Assembly (NCBI RefSeq): GCF_030864355.1
Contig: NC_083393.1
Coordinates: forward strand, 2,294,001 to 2,358,000
DNA: 64,000 nt
Direction of reading: 5' to 3'
DNA from: Cutaneotrichosporon cavernicola
Taxonomy: Eukaryota > Basidiomycota > Tremellomycetes > Trichosporonales > Trichosporonaceae
In this document: piece after piece, positions 40,432-50,643 of the stretch
Numbering within the stretch: position 1 is the stretch's first letter
Layout of the letters: the number at the start of each line of letters is the position of its first letter
Position numbers and translations under genes: made by a program
The notes under the pieces: model-generated
What the model was told of the DNA's origin: nothing
The model's database searches: none
What the model saw: the letters and a program-made list of their open reading frames with translations, nothing else

Positions 40432-41357
40432 TTAGTTCTGAGCAGACTTGCATGTGAGGCGGCCGTTATTGTTCGAGATGCAGTTGCCTGAGATGTTAGC
40501 TATGCTTATCTTTGTAGGAGAGCGGGTTGAAGGGATGATTGAATTGACGATTCAATTGAATCACCCTCACCCTCATTTTCAAACTTACCAAGCGTGTACG
40601 ATGAATCGATACGGCCTCCAGTCTTGATAGGGCACGAGCACTCGATCGTGTCGCCAGAAACGACGTCACAGCCAGTGCACTTGCCCTTGTTACGCTGGCC
40701 ACCGCCGTTGTTGTCGCCGTGGCGGGCACCGATCATGGCAGATTCGAGGTCGCGGCCGCGGCGGGAACGACCAACAAAGCCACCAGGAGCGCAGGTGAGC
40801 TTGCCGTCATCGTTGAGCTTGATGCACTGGTTGAGGTTGATCTCCGAGTACTTCTTCTTGCCTCTGTTGTCCTTGCAGAGGGCGGTGAGGATGGGACGGT
40901 TGTTCGAAAACTCGACCTCGAACCAGTCACACGTCTTGACAAAGTCGGGGTTAGGGCCACTGTGTGTCAGAGTCTTGTTTGCGCTCGGACCCATTGAGTG
41001 TCCCGACAGATTCCACGCCACATGACATGCCGTGACCGCGCACAGGCCTTGAAACGGGGCTGTCAAGAGCCAAAAGCCAAGAGCCAAGTGCCAAGAGCCA
41101 AGAGCCAAGAGCCAAGAACCAAGAACTCACGCCTGAGTGGGAGTGGGCTTGCCTGAGGGGCGGGGCTTGTGGCCGCCGTGACCGTGGCCGTGGTGGCCGT
41201 TGTTGTTGTCACCGCCACCACCGTATTGGCCTCGGGGGTTGAGGATGGGGAGGCCGCGCGCGAGCGCCTCAGCGTTGGTGCGCGGGCGAGGGGGTACCGC
41301 CTCGTTGGCAATGACGCCGATGGCGAGGGCGAGAATAGTAAAGGTCTTGAAAAGCAT
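40432..41357 (-). CDS. Secreted cyanovirin-N-homology (CVNH) lectin
   Basis: Three exons (41357-41131, 40959-40589, 40487-40432) with introns of 171 and 101 nt encode 217 aa. Signal peptide MLFKTFTILALAIGVIA is followed by a Gly/His-rich linker (NNNGHHGHGHGGHKPRP). The CVNH domain carries KTCDWFEVEF, ILTALCKDNRG, SEINLNQCIKLNDDGKLTC, an inserted basic loop (GRSRRGRDLES), CTGCDVVSGDTIECSC, and ends LGNCISNNNGRLTCKS, which needs both introns removed. CVNH proteins bind mannose-type or other oligosaccharides. An extracellular role is inferred and the ligand is unknown. Intron 1 carries a 7-bp tandem repeat. Confidence 0.85.
41064..41123. repeat. 7-bp tandem repeat inside an intron
   Basis: About eight copies of caagagc (variants caaaagc, caagtgc, caagaac) lie close to the 5' splice site within intron 1 of the CVNH gene. 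Confidence 0.9.
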
Positions 41358-43522
41358 GGCGAAGGGTGTAGCGTGGGGGTGTAATGAGCGTGGGTGGCTT
41401 GGTGTACGGTAGTAGTGAGGGATAACCAGAGCCAGTCGGGTGTACTAAGTTGTAGTGGATAGACAGATGGCGAAGGCGAACGACGGCACACGCACTCACT
41501 CGACTCTTATACTCTTAACTCGATGGCTCTGACTGGCATATATCTCGTCGTTGTGCACTGACCCATGGCCAACTGTCCCCTCTCCCTTCCCCCTCCCCCT
41601 CTATGGACAACCCTTACACGAGAATCAGGAGTTAAAGCAGTGACATGACAAGCTCGAGACCGACTGACGCATGCATTAGATTTCAGGAGATGGAAACGCA
41701 GGGGCGACTGTGCAAGGTTGTTCACTCTTGGATGCACGGGACAGGAACTTGGACCTTTTCCGGTTCAAACTCGAGGCGCGGCGCGAGCTTTGGCTTTGGG
41801 TGTACAACAGGCCGTCGGGGTGGACACGGTTCAGGTCGGTCAGGAGAAGAGCCAGTCCCATGGCAAGTGGTGTATAAGCACTAAATCCCAAGCGCCTATC
41901 TTAGCTGCCCAACGATCCAACAAGAAAGCTATGCTTTGGGTAAAGGTTTTTTTATCAACATGATCAAGGGGTTTGTGATAGTTGAGAGAAATTGGGGTAC
42001 CTTCAAGTACCTATTCTTAAAGGTAAAGAAAGGGTTCAAAGAGGAACAACGGAACAACAGTGCCAAACGTTTGGATACCATCGGACATCGGCCGTCGGAA
42101 AGCGCCTTTAGGGGGTTTCAGGTAAGCAGGCAAATATTCACGACTCCCAATAAACCCTTACCAAAAACCTGAACACCAAAGTCTGGGACAATTCACTTTC
42201 AAGACTCTACAAGGCGTCGTACTCCAGAGCATAATAAGCATGGTCAGGCCCCTACTTCCTTAGTTGCTGTTTTATTTTTATTGCCCAGACCAATAATAGG
42301 TGTTTTAGTTTGGGGTCCGTTACGGCAGGATACGGCAGGATACGTCAGGCCTCGACTGGAGCCTGGTTTCGCCCATGTTCGTCATCTTCTATGCACGTCT
42401 GATTGGCCATCAAGACCAAGTATCACCAGAGCATACCTCTCTCAGGCTGGGGTGCTGGATCTCCCTGGACCCAACACACGTGTTGGTACGACCATGCGTT
42501 GTTCTTCCCTTCAGCCCCTCCAAGTGACACTGTGGCCGGCCGCCTGCTCCATGTGTTAGTGCGCTGGCCGCAAGCAGGCAATCTTGCTTACCTGTCCGAT
42601 GGGCGGTGGGCGGTGTAAAGGTCGTCGCGTCCTCGCATCGCTGCGAGGGCTGCACCATGTGATGGTCTACGTTGCCAGCGTTTGATGTTTGCTGTTTGCT
42701 ATTTGCGTTTGGTATTTTGTGATGAGATTGGATTGCGACGCGACAAGACGCGGTCCCCTTCCACTGGCACATTTCGGCATCGGGTGGACCTGATTTCGGA
42801 ACCGATTGTTACAACCGAAGCAAATGGAACGCACACGAACCCGGAAAAGATGGGAGCATAAGGGTGTGCATAAAGCTGTCTCTTTGTTTGAGAGTGTTCG
42901 AGGACGTTTGAGGATGCTTGAGGATGTCAGAGACGGTATGGAAGTGGTTGCGCAAGCAACAGTTGCAGTTGCATGATACTAGTCTTAGGTAAACAGACTG
43001 TCGTGAAGTGAGCGGTCGTGCGGTGAGTGGTTGGTTGTCTTGGCGTGGCTGTGGCCCGTGCCCCGCGTTGTCGCTGGCTGTGAGACTGTTTGCCAGGTCC
43101 GCGCACTGGCCGTGAGTCAGCTCGCCCATCCTCTCTTCCGCTTCCTAGCGCATCAGCGAGGCTTGACTCTGGCTCCCGCCCAAACTGAGTTTATGCAGTG
43201 GCTCACAAGCTCATTCCCCACGTCACACCTCAGCCGGAACGCCGACCAAACTCAAGTTGCGTGCCGCGTGCCACAAGGCCGCGGCCTATGTCGATATGTC
43301 GACAACGTCTCGTCGAACCAGACGTGACGTCAGGGATGAAACACTATTGTCACACTGCATCGCCCGCCAAGATATGTACAATGAAATGGGTTGGAACTGA
43401 ATTGATTTGCTGTTGGGTGTTTGGCGTTTGGTGTTTGCGTAGTGGTTCGTCAACAGTCGTGTGGTATCCTCCACTCTCCACGGATTCTCTCGTGTATTGC
43501 CCTCCCTTGCCACGTGGGCCGT
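41358..43522. other. 2.2-kb gene-poor region
   Basis: Upstream of the CVNH gene and downstream of the low-complexity gene at 43.5 kb. AT-richer, with scattered frames under 120 codons on both strands and no codon bias. Short degenerate runs such as tttgctgtttgctatttgcg (near 42690) occur. No gene, tRNA or mobile element is recognised. Confidence 0.5.
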
Positions 43523-44748
43523 CTACATGCTGGCAAGCGCCTCGTCGAGCTTGTTGAGGTCGAACTCGAAGTCTCCAGCCGTCAAGTCCACGTCAAGGTG
43601 GGGCGCCTGGTTCCCGACCGCAGTGGTGGGAGCAACAGGGGCTGAGCCTGCAGGGACAGCCGAGGCGGCGGCTGGAGCGGCGGGTGTGATCGTCGAGGCC
43701 GCCGGAAGCTCACGGGTAGCCGAGGCAGGAGCCGCGCTGGACGTCGCGGCCGCAGTCGTCGTGGTAAGCGCGACAGGAGCCGCGCCCGGGACAGGCGTGG
43801 GAGCTGACGCCGTAGTCACCGCCGTTGGAGCAGGGGTAGGCGTGGACGTGGCGGCCGCCACGGCGGTGGGTGCGACGAGTGTGGCGGAGTGAGTGCTCCC
43901 AGTCGAGGAGAGCAGCTCGACCTTCTCAGGGGCGACGCTCGCGTTCTCGTCGTCCTCAATGTAAGGGGGAGGTCCTTCCTCCTCCTGTGCCTCGGCCTGG
44001 TCGATAGCGGCCCCGAGGCTCATAGGGGGCGGGAGAGGGCGGCTCTCGGGCTCGCGACCTATAGGGCTGGGAAGGGGCGAGGGTGAGCCGGCAGCGCTAG
44101 CGGGGCCCAGAACGGGCGAGTGAGGCGCAGGTCCGGCGTCCGGGTGAGGCGTACCTGACTCGGAGACGGAGGTCGGCTGGGCCGACGCGATCAGCACCGC
44201 GGCGGGAGGAGGGACGCTGGCCGGTGGCGCGGGTGGCTGGACAGTCTGAGCAGTCAAGGTGCTGGCGTCAGGTGGAGGCGGGGTTCCGGTGGCGCGGGGG
44301 ATAGGGAATGCCACGGCCGAGGTATCGACCATCGTCGACGTGGTGGCTTCCGCCGCCGTGCTAGGAGGCCAAGGCGACGTGGCGGAGCCGGGAGACAGGG
44401 GTGCAGCGTGCTTGCTAGGGGAACCGGAGTGCGAGCCCTGCGAGCCTGCCGCCGAGCCGGGGCGAGGGGGAATCGGAGGTGGTCCCGAGGTGCTGGGACG
44501 GGGCGAGCCGCCGTGCGAGCCAGGCTGCGAGGACGGCTTTCCACCAGAAAGACGCTGCTGGCGGAGACGCTCGGCCTCGACTTCGAGGTTGTGCTTGACC
44601 GAGTTGATGTCGCTCTGGCGGTTGCCGGGGTATACGACTGGTGTGAGCGACAAAGGCAAAGGCGGAGGGACATACCGTCGGCGATGGAGGTGAAGAAGCG
44701 CGCGACCTGGTTCGCGCGCTCGTCGCTGCTGCCGCCGCTGCCGTACAT
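43523..44748 (-). CDS. Low-complexity Ala/Pro/Ser/Thr-rich protein
   Basis: Two exons (44748-44676, 44637-43523) with a 38-nt intron encode 395 aa. The N-terminal 55 residues look folded and helical (ERANQVARFFTSIADVVYPG, then INSVKHNLEVEAERLRQQRL) and may form a short coiled coil. The middle 300 residues are disordered, Pro/Ala/Ser/Thr-rich, with one acidic patch (EAQEEEGPPPYIEDDENA) containing a PPxY WW-binding motif. A short acidic helix closes the protein (GDFEFDLNKLDEALASM). There is no signal peptide. The PPxY suggests interaction with a WW-domain protein such as a Nedd4/Rsp5-type ligase, as inference. The family is unknown. Confidence 0.7.
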
Positions 44749-45110
44749 TGTGGATTAGATGGAGAGAGGAGATGGAGGCCTGGAGGATAGATGAAGTGCT
44801 GTGGTTGCGGCTGTGGGTGCGAGGTGGTGATGTGCTGTACCAGGGGGAGGGGGGAATGTGGGGGCGAAGGGCGGATGGGTCAAGCGAATGAGAAGCAAAC
44901 GTCCCAGCCCATGCCAGGGCAATGATCGCTTGATCGCTCGATCACCCAATGCATACAGTAGACATGTGGAGGTGGGGCTCCATCGAATCACCCTTGGCCA
45001 AATAGGACGCAGTATGCATTTAGTGTACACTGCTTGACTGAAGCAAAAGGCAACCATCAGTAAGCCTCATGTTGCATCTCAACACAGCTGATGAAAAAGA
45101 TTGTACGTTG
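44749..45110. other. Intergenic region
   Basis: Promoter side of the low-complexity gene, reaching to the 3' end of tRNA-Ala. Nothing recognised. Confidence 0.45.
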
Positions 45111-45195
45111 TGGACGGGTTAGGAATCGAACCAAAGACCTTGTCAAGAACATGCGGAATGCTAATGACACGCTCTACCAACTGAGCTACACGCCC
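45111..45195 (-). tRNA. tRNA-Ala(AGC) with intron, copy 1
   Basis: Acceptor GGGCGTG against CCCGTCC shows the G3-T70 pair that marks alanine tRNAs; pair 6-67 is mismatched. D arm GCTCAGTTGGTAGAGC, anticodon stem TGTCA/TGACA, loop TTAGCA then about 11 nt intron and T give anticodon AGC. The T loop is TTCGATT. The second copy at 46470-46567 has a different, longer intron. Confidence 0.88.
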
Positions 45196-45944
45196 TTGAC
45201 ATTTTCATCATGACGTCACCTTAATGACGTCAGCGGGTCGCTTCTCGTTGAACACTTGCCTGCCCGAGACAGCGCTTCGGACATCCTCAACGCCCCGAAA
45301 CGATCGCTCTGGCCGTCACAGCTTCGTCGGCCGTTGCAGGTAGACCTGCTGTGACATGTTGCGGTCCGATGACTCGCTTCAACGGTGTCATGGCCTGCAT
45401 ACTCAACTTCAAGTCAAGAGAGGCTGTCCCTTCCTTGCGTTCCACCCTATGACCGGCATATGAAGCATCTCCGACTCGTAGAACCCGGTCTACGGTAATC
45501 ACCACCATCCGCGGCTCCACGGGATTGCCTGCGGATACAGCACTACTCCACAGCAAGGAAAGAGTACGAATCCGTGCTGCTTAATCTTCGCTTACTGCTC
45601 TGCGAAGCGACAAGCTCAGACACACGCATGCTCCATGTAATCGCCTAATGGCCGATTACACATGCCGTGCAGCCTCGAGGACCCAGTCATACCTCTCGCC
45701 ACAGCGCCCCCTTCCCACATCCCCTCATAACTGACATTTACCGAGCGTTTCTCTTGGGCCTGTACGACGGCATTTGCGTCTCCTCACTGGACGCATACAC
45801 GTTGCCGGGTGTCGTGGGATCGCAGACCGCCCACAACTCACGGCCAAAAACCAGATCACCAGCAACAGAGAACAACATAACACGCCATCCATGAGAGAAT
45901 GCGCGAGACTTTATACACCTCGAAATCGTGCAACTCGTGCTCCA
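45196..45944. other. Intergenic region
   Basis: Between tRNA-Ala and tRNA-Ile. A minus-strand frame at 45287-45556 (89 codons) has some coding-like composition but no homology that I recognise, so it is not called. Nothing else is seen. Confidence 0.4.
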
Positions 45945-46035
45945 GGCCGCTTAGCTCAGCTGGTTAGAGCATTGTACTAATACGCAGCGCGTATCAGTAA
46001 TGCAAAGGTCGGCAGTTCGATCCTGTCAGTGGTCA
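45945..46035 (+). tRNA. tRNA-Ile(AAT) with intron, copy 2
   Basis: Identical to the copy at 11231-11321 except for one intron base (cgcagcgcg for cgcagagcg). Shared bases continue on both sides (cgtgctcca upstream, tactcttttggg downstream), pointing to a recent duplication that carried the flanks. Confidence 0.92.
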
Positions 46036-46469
46036 GCATACTCTTTTGGGGTTTGTGTAGTGGTTTTGGAGGCTGGGTTGATGGTGGACGTCGACGATTG
46101 CGTCTGTGGATGGAAGCTTCACGGTGGAGTGCCGCATGGCGCATGCCACACAAGCAACAGATATATCGTACCCATCAGGTCCAATCGTCTCTGCTGTGCC
46201 ACTCCCGGAACCTAGACAATGAATGGGCCGCGATGACCCGACGACGGCTGCGACCAGAATACGACTCTTCTCTGCCCCATACACACTTGGGCAGCATGGT
46301 CTGGCCCGCCATGGAGCTAGCCTCGTTCGGCCATATCCGACCCAGGATTCACAAAAGTGGAGGTCGTCCACCTCCCACCAGCTCTTCTGCACACACTTCC
46401 ACCATCTACCTCTCTCTCTCCATTACACGTCCCGCCCTCCGACGTCGACGAACCAAAAGATTCACGCTG
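46036..46469. other. Intergenic region between tRNA-Ile and tRNA-Ala
   Basis: Starts with the tctttt run expected as a Pol III stop for tRNA-Ile. Overlapping short frames only. No gene is called. Confidence 0.4.
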
Positions 46470-46567
46470 TGGACGAGTTAGGAATCGAACCAAAGACCTT
46501 GTCAAGAGATCTAATAGCAATACTAATGAATGCTAATGACACGCTCTACCAACTGAGCTACACGCCC
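46470..46567 (-). tRNA. tRNA-Ala(AGC) with intron, copy 2
   Basis: The same mature tRNA as copy 1 apart from one acceptor-strand base (CTCGTCC for CCCGTCC). G3-T70 is present, anticodon AGC. The intron is about 24 nt and AT-rich (includes cattagtattgctattag), unlike the 11-nt intron of copy 1. Confidence 0.85.
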
Positions 46568-46868
46568 GTGTTTGCGTATGCGTCAGCCTGTTTTTAGGAA
46601 AGCATGCAATCTCATCCTAGCGCTTTGTGTGTGCATGTATGCTGCGGATGATGTTGGAGTTGGTTGAGTGAAGGTGAGTGCTTCACTGCAGAACAACAAT
46701 TGTAACTCAGTTGCAGTTTCGATGAAGCGAGATTTGGTTCCGATGATGGAGTGTGGCGATCTCGCAACCATCCTTCCTCGTAACCCCACTCACAACCACT
46801 CTCTCTCTCCCGTTCCCTAACATTGAGCACTCCAGACCTCCAACATCTCCAACTACACCAACGTCAAC
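46568..46868. other. Short intergenic region
   Basis: Between tRNA-Ala and the decayed F-box-like gene. Pyrimidine-rich near 46795-46815. Nothing is recognised. Confidence 0.4.
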
Positions 46869-47506
46869 ATGGTCTCTATCGAATTTGGCCTGTACCCGCA
46901 CATCTGGGACGCCATCCTCTCGTACACCCAGCCCGGCGGAGCTGCCCAAGTTGCGTCTGGTCTGACATGCGGTGCGTATCTGTCTGCGCACCATCAGGCC
47001 CATTTCCTGGGCCCAGCTGCCGCCTCACCCAACCATCGGCTTCACCGTGGGTACGCAAGTCCTCGACATTAAAGCCTTCGTTCCCCCCACGACCAACCTC
47101 ACCGGCTTCGCTCTCGCCTTCCCCGCGCTCAAGATTCCTGCACGAGCTCGTCCTCGTCCTCCCCGCATACACTCACGGCAAGTTTCACGGTCGCATGCCC
47201 GGCATTTTCATGGACCACATTGTCGGGATGGATACGACCGAGCTCTTCATGGCCTACTACGACAAAGCGTGCACCTTTACGATCGTTGGAGCCGACGAGG
47301 TCCTTCCGGGATACAGCCTGTGCGGCGCGATGGCCGACCCTCTTCGCAGAACTATGTTCGAGGGATTTAAGCCCCGAGACAACGGCCCGGGGAAGGCCGC
47401 CAAGATCAAGAAGATGCTTGGCCTCATCCAGTTCATTTCGCGTGGCGAGTACATCGCCCGCGTCGGCAAGCGCATTGCCGAACTCGCGACTGTTGAGCGT
47501 CTGTGA
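46869..47506 (+). pseudogene. F-box-like gene with broken reading frame
   Basis: Coding-like sequence runs through all three frames in turn. From ATG 46869 the first frame reads MVSIEFGLYPHIWDAILSYT. The next frame continues as an F-box-like stretch (AELPKLRLV, then a TGA at 46963-46965, then HAVRICLRTIRPISW) and TIGFTVGTQVLDIKAFVPPT. The last frame, from about 47134, reads FLHELVLVLPAYTHGKFHG to a stop at 47504-47506. No GT-AG intron of plausible length connects these at the right phases. A 26-nt intron (46972-46997) gives an open frame but an unnatural middle. I therefore see a recent pseudogene with about three lesions; assembly errors are the alternative. Confidence 0.5.
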
Positions 47507-48271
47507 GGAAGGGTGCGAGTAGGGGATGAGCATGGCGAGCGCGTTAAAGAGGAAGAATGACTTGGCCCCGGGGATTTGTTTGCATCAGTAGTTCCATACC
47601 ACGACGTTTGAGAGGGTGTAGATAGCGAGATAGTGATAAAGAAGTTGTGATATCAGCCGTTGCCTGATAATTCAGCATTCAGAAACCAAGGCTAAAGAAC
47701 AATGTTGGAACTTACAGGGACTGGTGGTGCTATTTCGGTCATTGGTGACAACCCATTTTCCACTGCTGAACACGCCACTTCCCCTGTTCCTTTGCTTGCG
47801 TTCTGCATTGCATACTACTTTGAACTGGTATCCCAGTTGCATGAGGGCCTCTTCTGCATCGAACCTGCGGCCTTGTTGAGCTCCTGTAACAACGCCTTTT
47901 CAAAGATGGCTACGCCGTCGAGGCGCCATGGCACTGCTGAGCCTCAACATGGCAGGCCCATCAGCCGAATGTGCCAGAGTTGAGTGAGGCTGCGAATCAG
48001 GCCATCATCAGCCGGCGCCCGCACCACAAGATATCTTCAGACTACCCTATGAGCTTCACCAGTAAACGCTGAATGGCCACACCATGAGGCATGCGCCATC
48101 CTGTGGCCCGAGCGCGCTGTCGGTGCGATAGGAGGGCGCACACAGGTATACAGATCTGTCTCACATGGGTCTGACTTTTAGCCTTCCACGCCGCCTTCCC
48201 CCCCCCCTCCTCCCCCCCCCCCCCCCCCCCGACAACTCACCATCTCTTAGTTTGACACTTCACCCGCCGCC
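47507..48271. other. Intergenic region upstream of the TTL-like gene
   Basis: No gene is recognised. It ends in a pyrimidine-rich leader with a long C homopolymer (listed separately) about 40 bp before the next start codon. Confidence 0.45.
48198..48230 (+). repeat. Poly-C tract
   Basis: Ten Cs (48198-48207), then tcct, then nineteen Cs (48212-48230), 42 bp upstream of the TTL-like start codon. It is a likely length-variable and error-prone site. Confidence 0.95.
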
Positions 48272-49776
48272 ATGACCATCACAAAGTTGCCTGCCAACTT
48301 AGAAGAAGTAGAGAGCGTCAAGATCGAGTCCTCTAGCGAGAACCAGATCACCGCGTTTGTCAACTTTCCCTCGACGTTCACCCAGAGTTTGATCGAGGAG
48401 GCCCTCACTGCCGTCCTCCCCGACGTCCACATCACTCACGAGCTGGGCAACACCCCACGGCTGCAATGGTGCGTCACTGCGTCACCTCACACCAAAGCTG
48501 ACTGCAGGGCCGACTACGACCTCATGTCGTTTGACGAGGCGCGGCACGACCCTCGGTTCCTCATCTCGTCCTATGTGTACCGCAAGGCACTGATCCGCAA
48601 GCACTTGCTCCACAACACTGCGACCGAGTATCTCGCCAAATGCCGGCACCGGGGGATGAAGAGCGCGCTGTCCTTACCCCGCGGATGGGTCCTTGACATC
48701 CAGTTTGCCGACGAGCTCGACGAGGCACTCATGGACGACCTTTATGAGCTTGACGCCGCACTGGTGGCCAACGAGGAGATGGAGGAGGACGAGCGCGAGT
48801 GGTTCATCCTCAAGCCGGGGTTTGCGGATAAGGGCCAGGGTATCCGGATGTTCTCGAGCGTAGATGAGCTGCGCTCAATCTTCGAGGAGTTTGAGCCGCC
48901 CTCGGACGACGAGGATGAGGACGGAGACGAGGAGCCGCTGGGTAACATCGGGGAAGAGGGCACGGCTATTCTTACTTCGCATATGCGTCACTTTGTTATC
49001 CAGGAGTACATGCCGCATCCGATGCTGTTCGACGTGAACAAGGGCGGCAGTGTCGGACACAAGGTGAGTTCCTTGGCAATACCGCTGACGCGAGATCCAT
49101 CTCCGTGCCCACGTCCTCGTGACCGGCGCGTACAACGTGTACCTGTCCCACGCGCTGTTCGTGCTCTTCGCTGGCGTGCCGTATACCCATCCCCGTGGTG
49201 AGGACCTCGACCTTCGTCCGCACCTCACGAACGTCTGTATCCAGACGGGCCTGGCGCCGGGTATCGTCCTGCCTCTCTGGGATATGGCCGGCGCGACGGG
49301 CCTCGCTCACACGCCCAAGGGCTATGTCCCCGCGGGGACGGTTGACGCAGCCTGGCTCGAGGCCACGTTCGCCAAGGCCGGCGCGGTCATCGCCGAAGCA
49401 GTACGCGCCGGCGCTGAATGCGGGAGCTTCAACCTCCAGCTCATGGAGAATGCGTTTGAGGTGAGTCGTCGTTAGTGCCCACTCACACTAGCTCTTTGGT
49501 GTCGATCTCCTCCTCTCCCATCCTGCCCAGTCCTCGGGTCAGTCCACGGGGACCCTTCCGATTCCCGACGTCACACTGCTCGAGTTCAACGCAAGCCCCG
49601 ACGTCGTCAACAGTGGCGACGCGCTGCGGCCCAACCTCCTCGAGATGTTTGATGGTATCGTGCGTATCAGTATCGCGCCGTTCTTCGGACGCGGGAAGGA
49701 GGACATGGCGCTTGGTGAGGACAAGTGGGGTTGGCGCAAGGTTGGAAAGGGGGAGGTGCGTGCCAGTTTCGCGTAA
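48272..49776 (+). CDS. Tubulin-tyrosine-ligase-like ATP-grasp protein (Pby1-like)
   Basis: Four exons (48272-48468, 48508-49063, 49095-49460, 49492-49776) with introns of 39, 31 and 31 nt encode 467 aa. Splicing restores RLQWADYDLMSFDEA. The ATP-grasp core appears as EWFILKPGFADKGQGIRMF, FVIQEYMPHPMLFD and HLRAHVLVTGAYNVYL. The C-terminal metal-binding part is VTLLEFNASPDVVNSGD. A Ser/Asp/Glu-rich acidic loop (PPSDDEDEDGDEE) sits inside the domain. TTL-type enzymes ligate an amino acid to a protein, and yeast Pby1 associates with P-bodies. The substrate here is unknown. A further tiny exon beyond a GTGCGT at about 49756 is possible. Confidence 0.87.
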
Positions 49777-50643
49777 GCATGCATGACTGCAGGCACCACG
49801 TCCGCATGCTCGCGCCTGACGTGGCGCAGTCGCGAATCAGTCGGTGGTGAAGTCAACGTGAGTGAAGGAGAGACTGGACGCAAGCGTCACGTTGGCGGAT
49901 GGGCTGTCTTCGGTGGTAGGGTGCGTTCTCCGAGCTCGGCTGCGGTGGGTGTATATCAACCGACGATGAGGATGGCCAAGCCAGGCCCTTTAGAGTGCGA
50001 CCGCACTGGGAGCAGCCAGAGGTGGAAACGTGTCGGTCTTCGCTGCCGCCATCGAGATGCGGGAATGTTCTCCAGACGGCGCTTCTAACTGGCGCGTGGG
50101 GAGTGGGCCATGTGCAAATCACAGAGTTTGCTAGTCAGTTATACCAGAGCGCTCGTTGGGGCTTGGGATAGTGGCACGCTACATCCCTGCCTGATTGATG
50201 TGATCAACAGTCTTTCGTGGGTATCTAATCTAGCCCTTCGTCCGATCTTCGGGGCAGAACTCTTGAACGGCCGCCACGGGGCGCCGCAACAAAGATTGAG
50301 GCTTGAGGTGCAGTGAGGCTGGTGGGCGGTATGCTGCGACGTCTCATGATTGATGAATTCCGTCTCGCGTCGGTCTCAGGTCCGCGGCCGATGAGATAAT
50401 GCATTCCAGGTCTCTGCCGGCCCAGCAAACGGAGGTCATGTGAGGAAGGGCCTAAATCTATGTATGGTGGGATCCCTTACCGGCATTCGGTAATGCCAGC
50501 ATGTCCGCCCCGGATGGTGGGCACTGACCATCGCAATCATCTCGCGGTATCGTTCTCATGCAAACAGGCTGCAAGTGGGAGCGAGGCACATATACGCAAG
50601 TGATTTCTTTGGAGCCATCATCACACTCGTCTCGTTGTAAACC
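49777..50643. other. Intergenic region
   Basis: 3' flank of the TTL-like gene and promoter of the acyl-CoA dehydrogenase gene. Only short frames. No gene or RNA is seen. Confidence 0.45.

Noticed and set aside
45287..45556. 89-codon minus-strand frame between tRNA genes
   Set aside because: Some coding-like composition, but no recognisable feature and no start context. Too weak to annotate.
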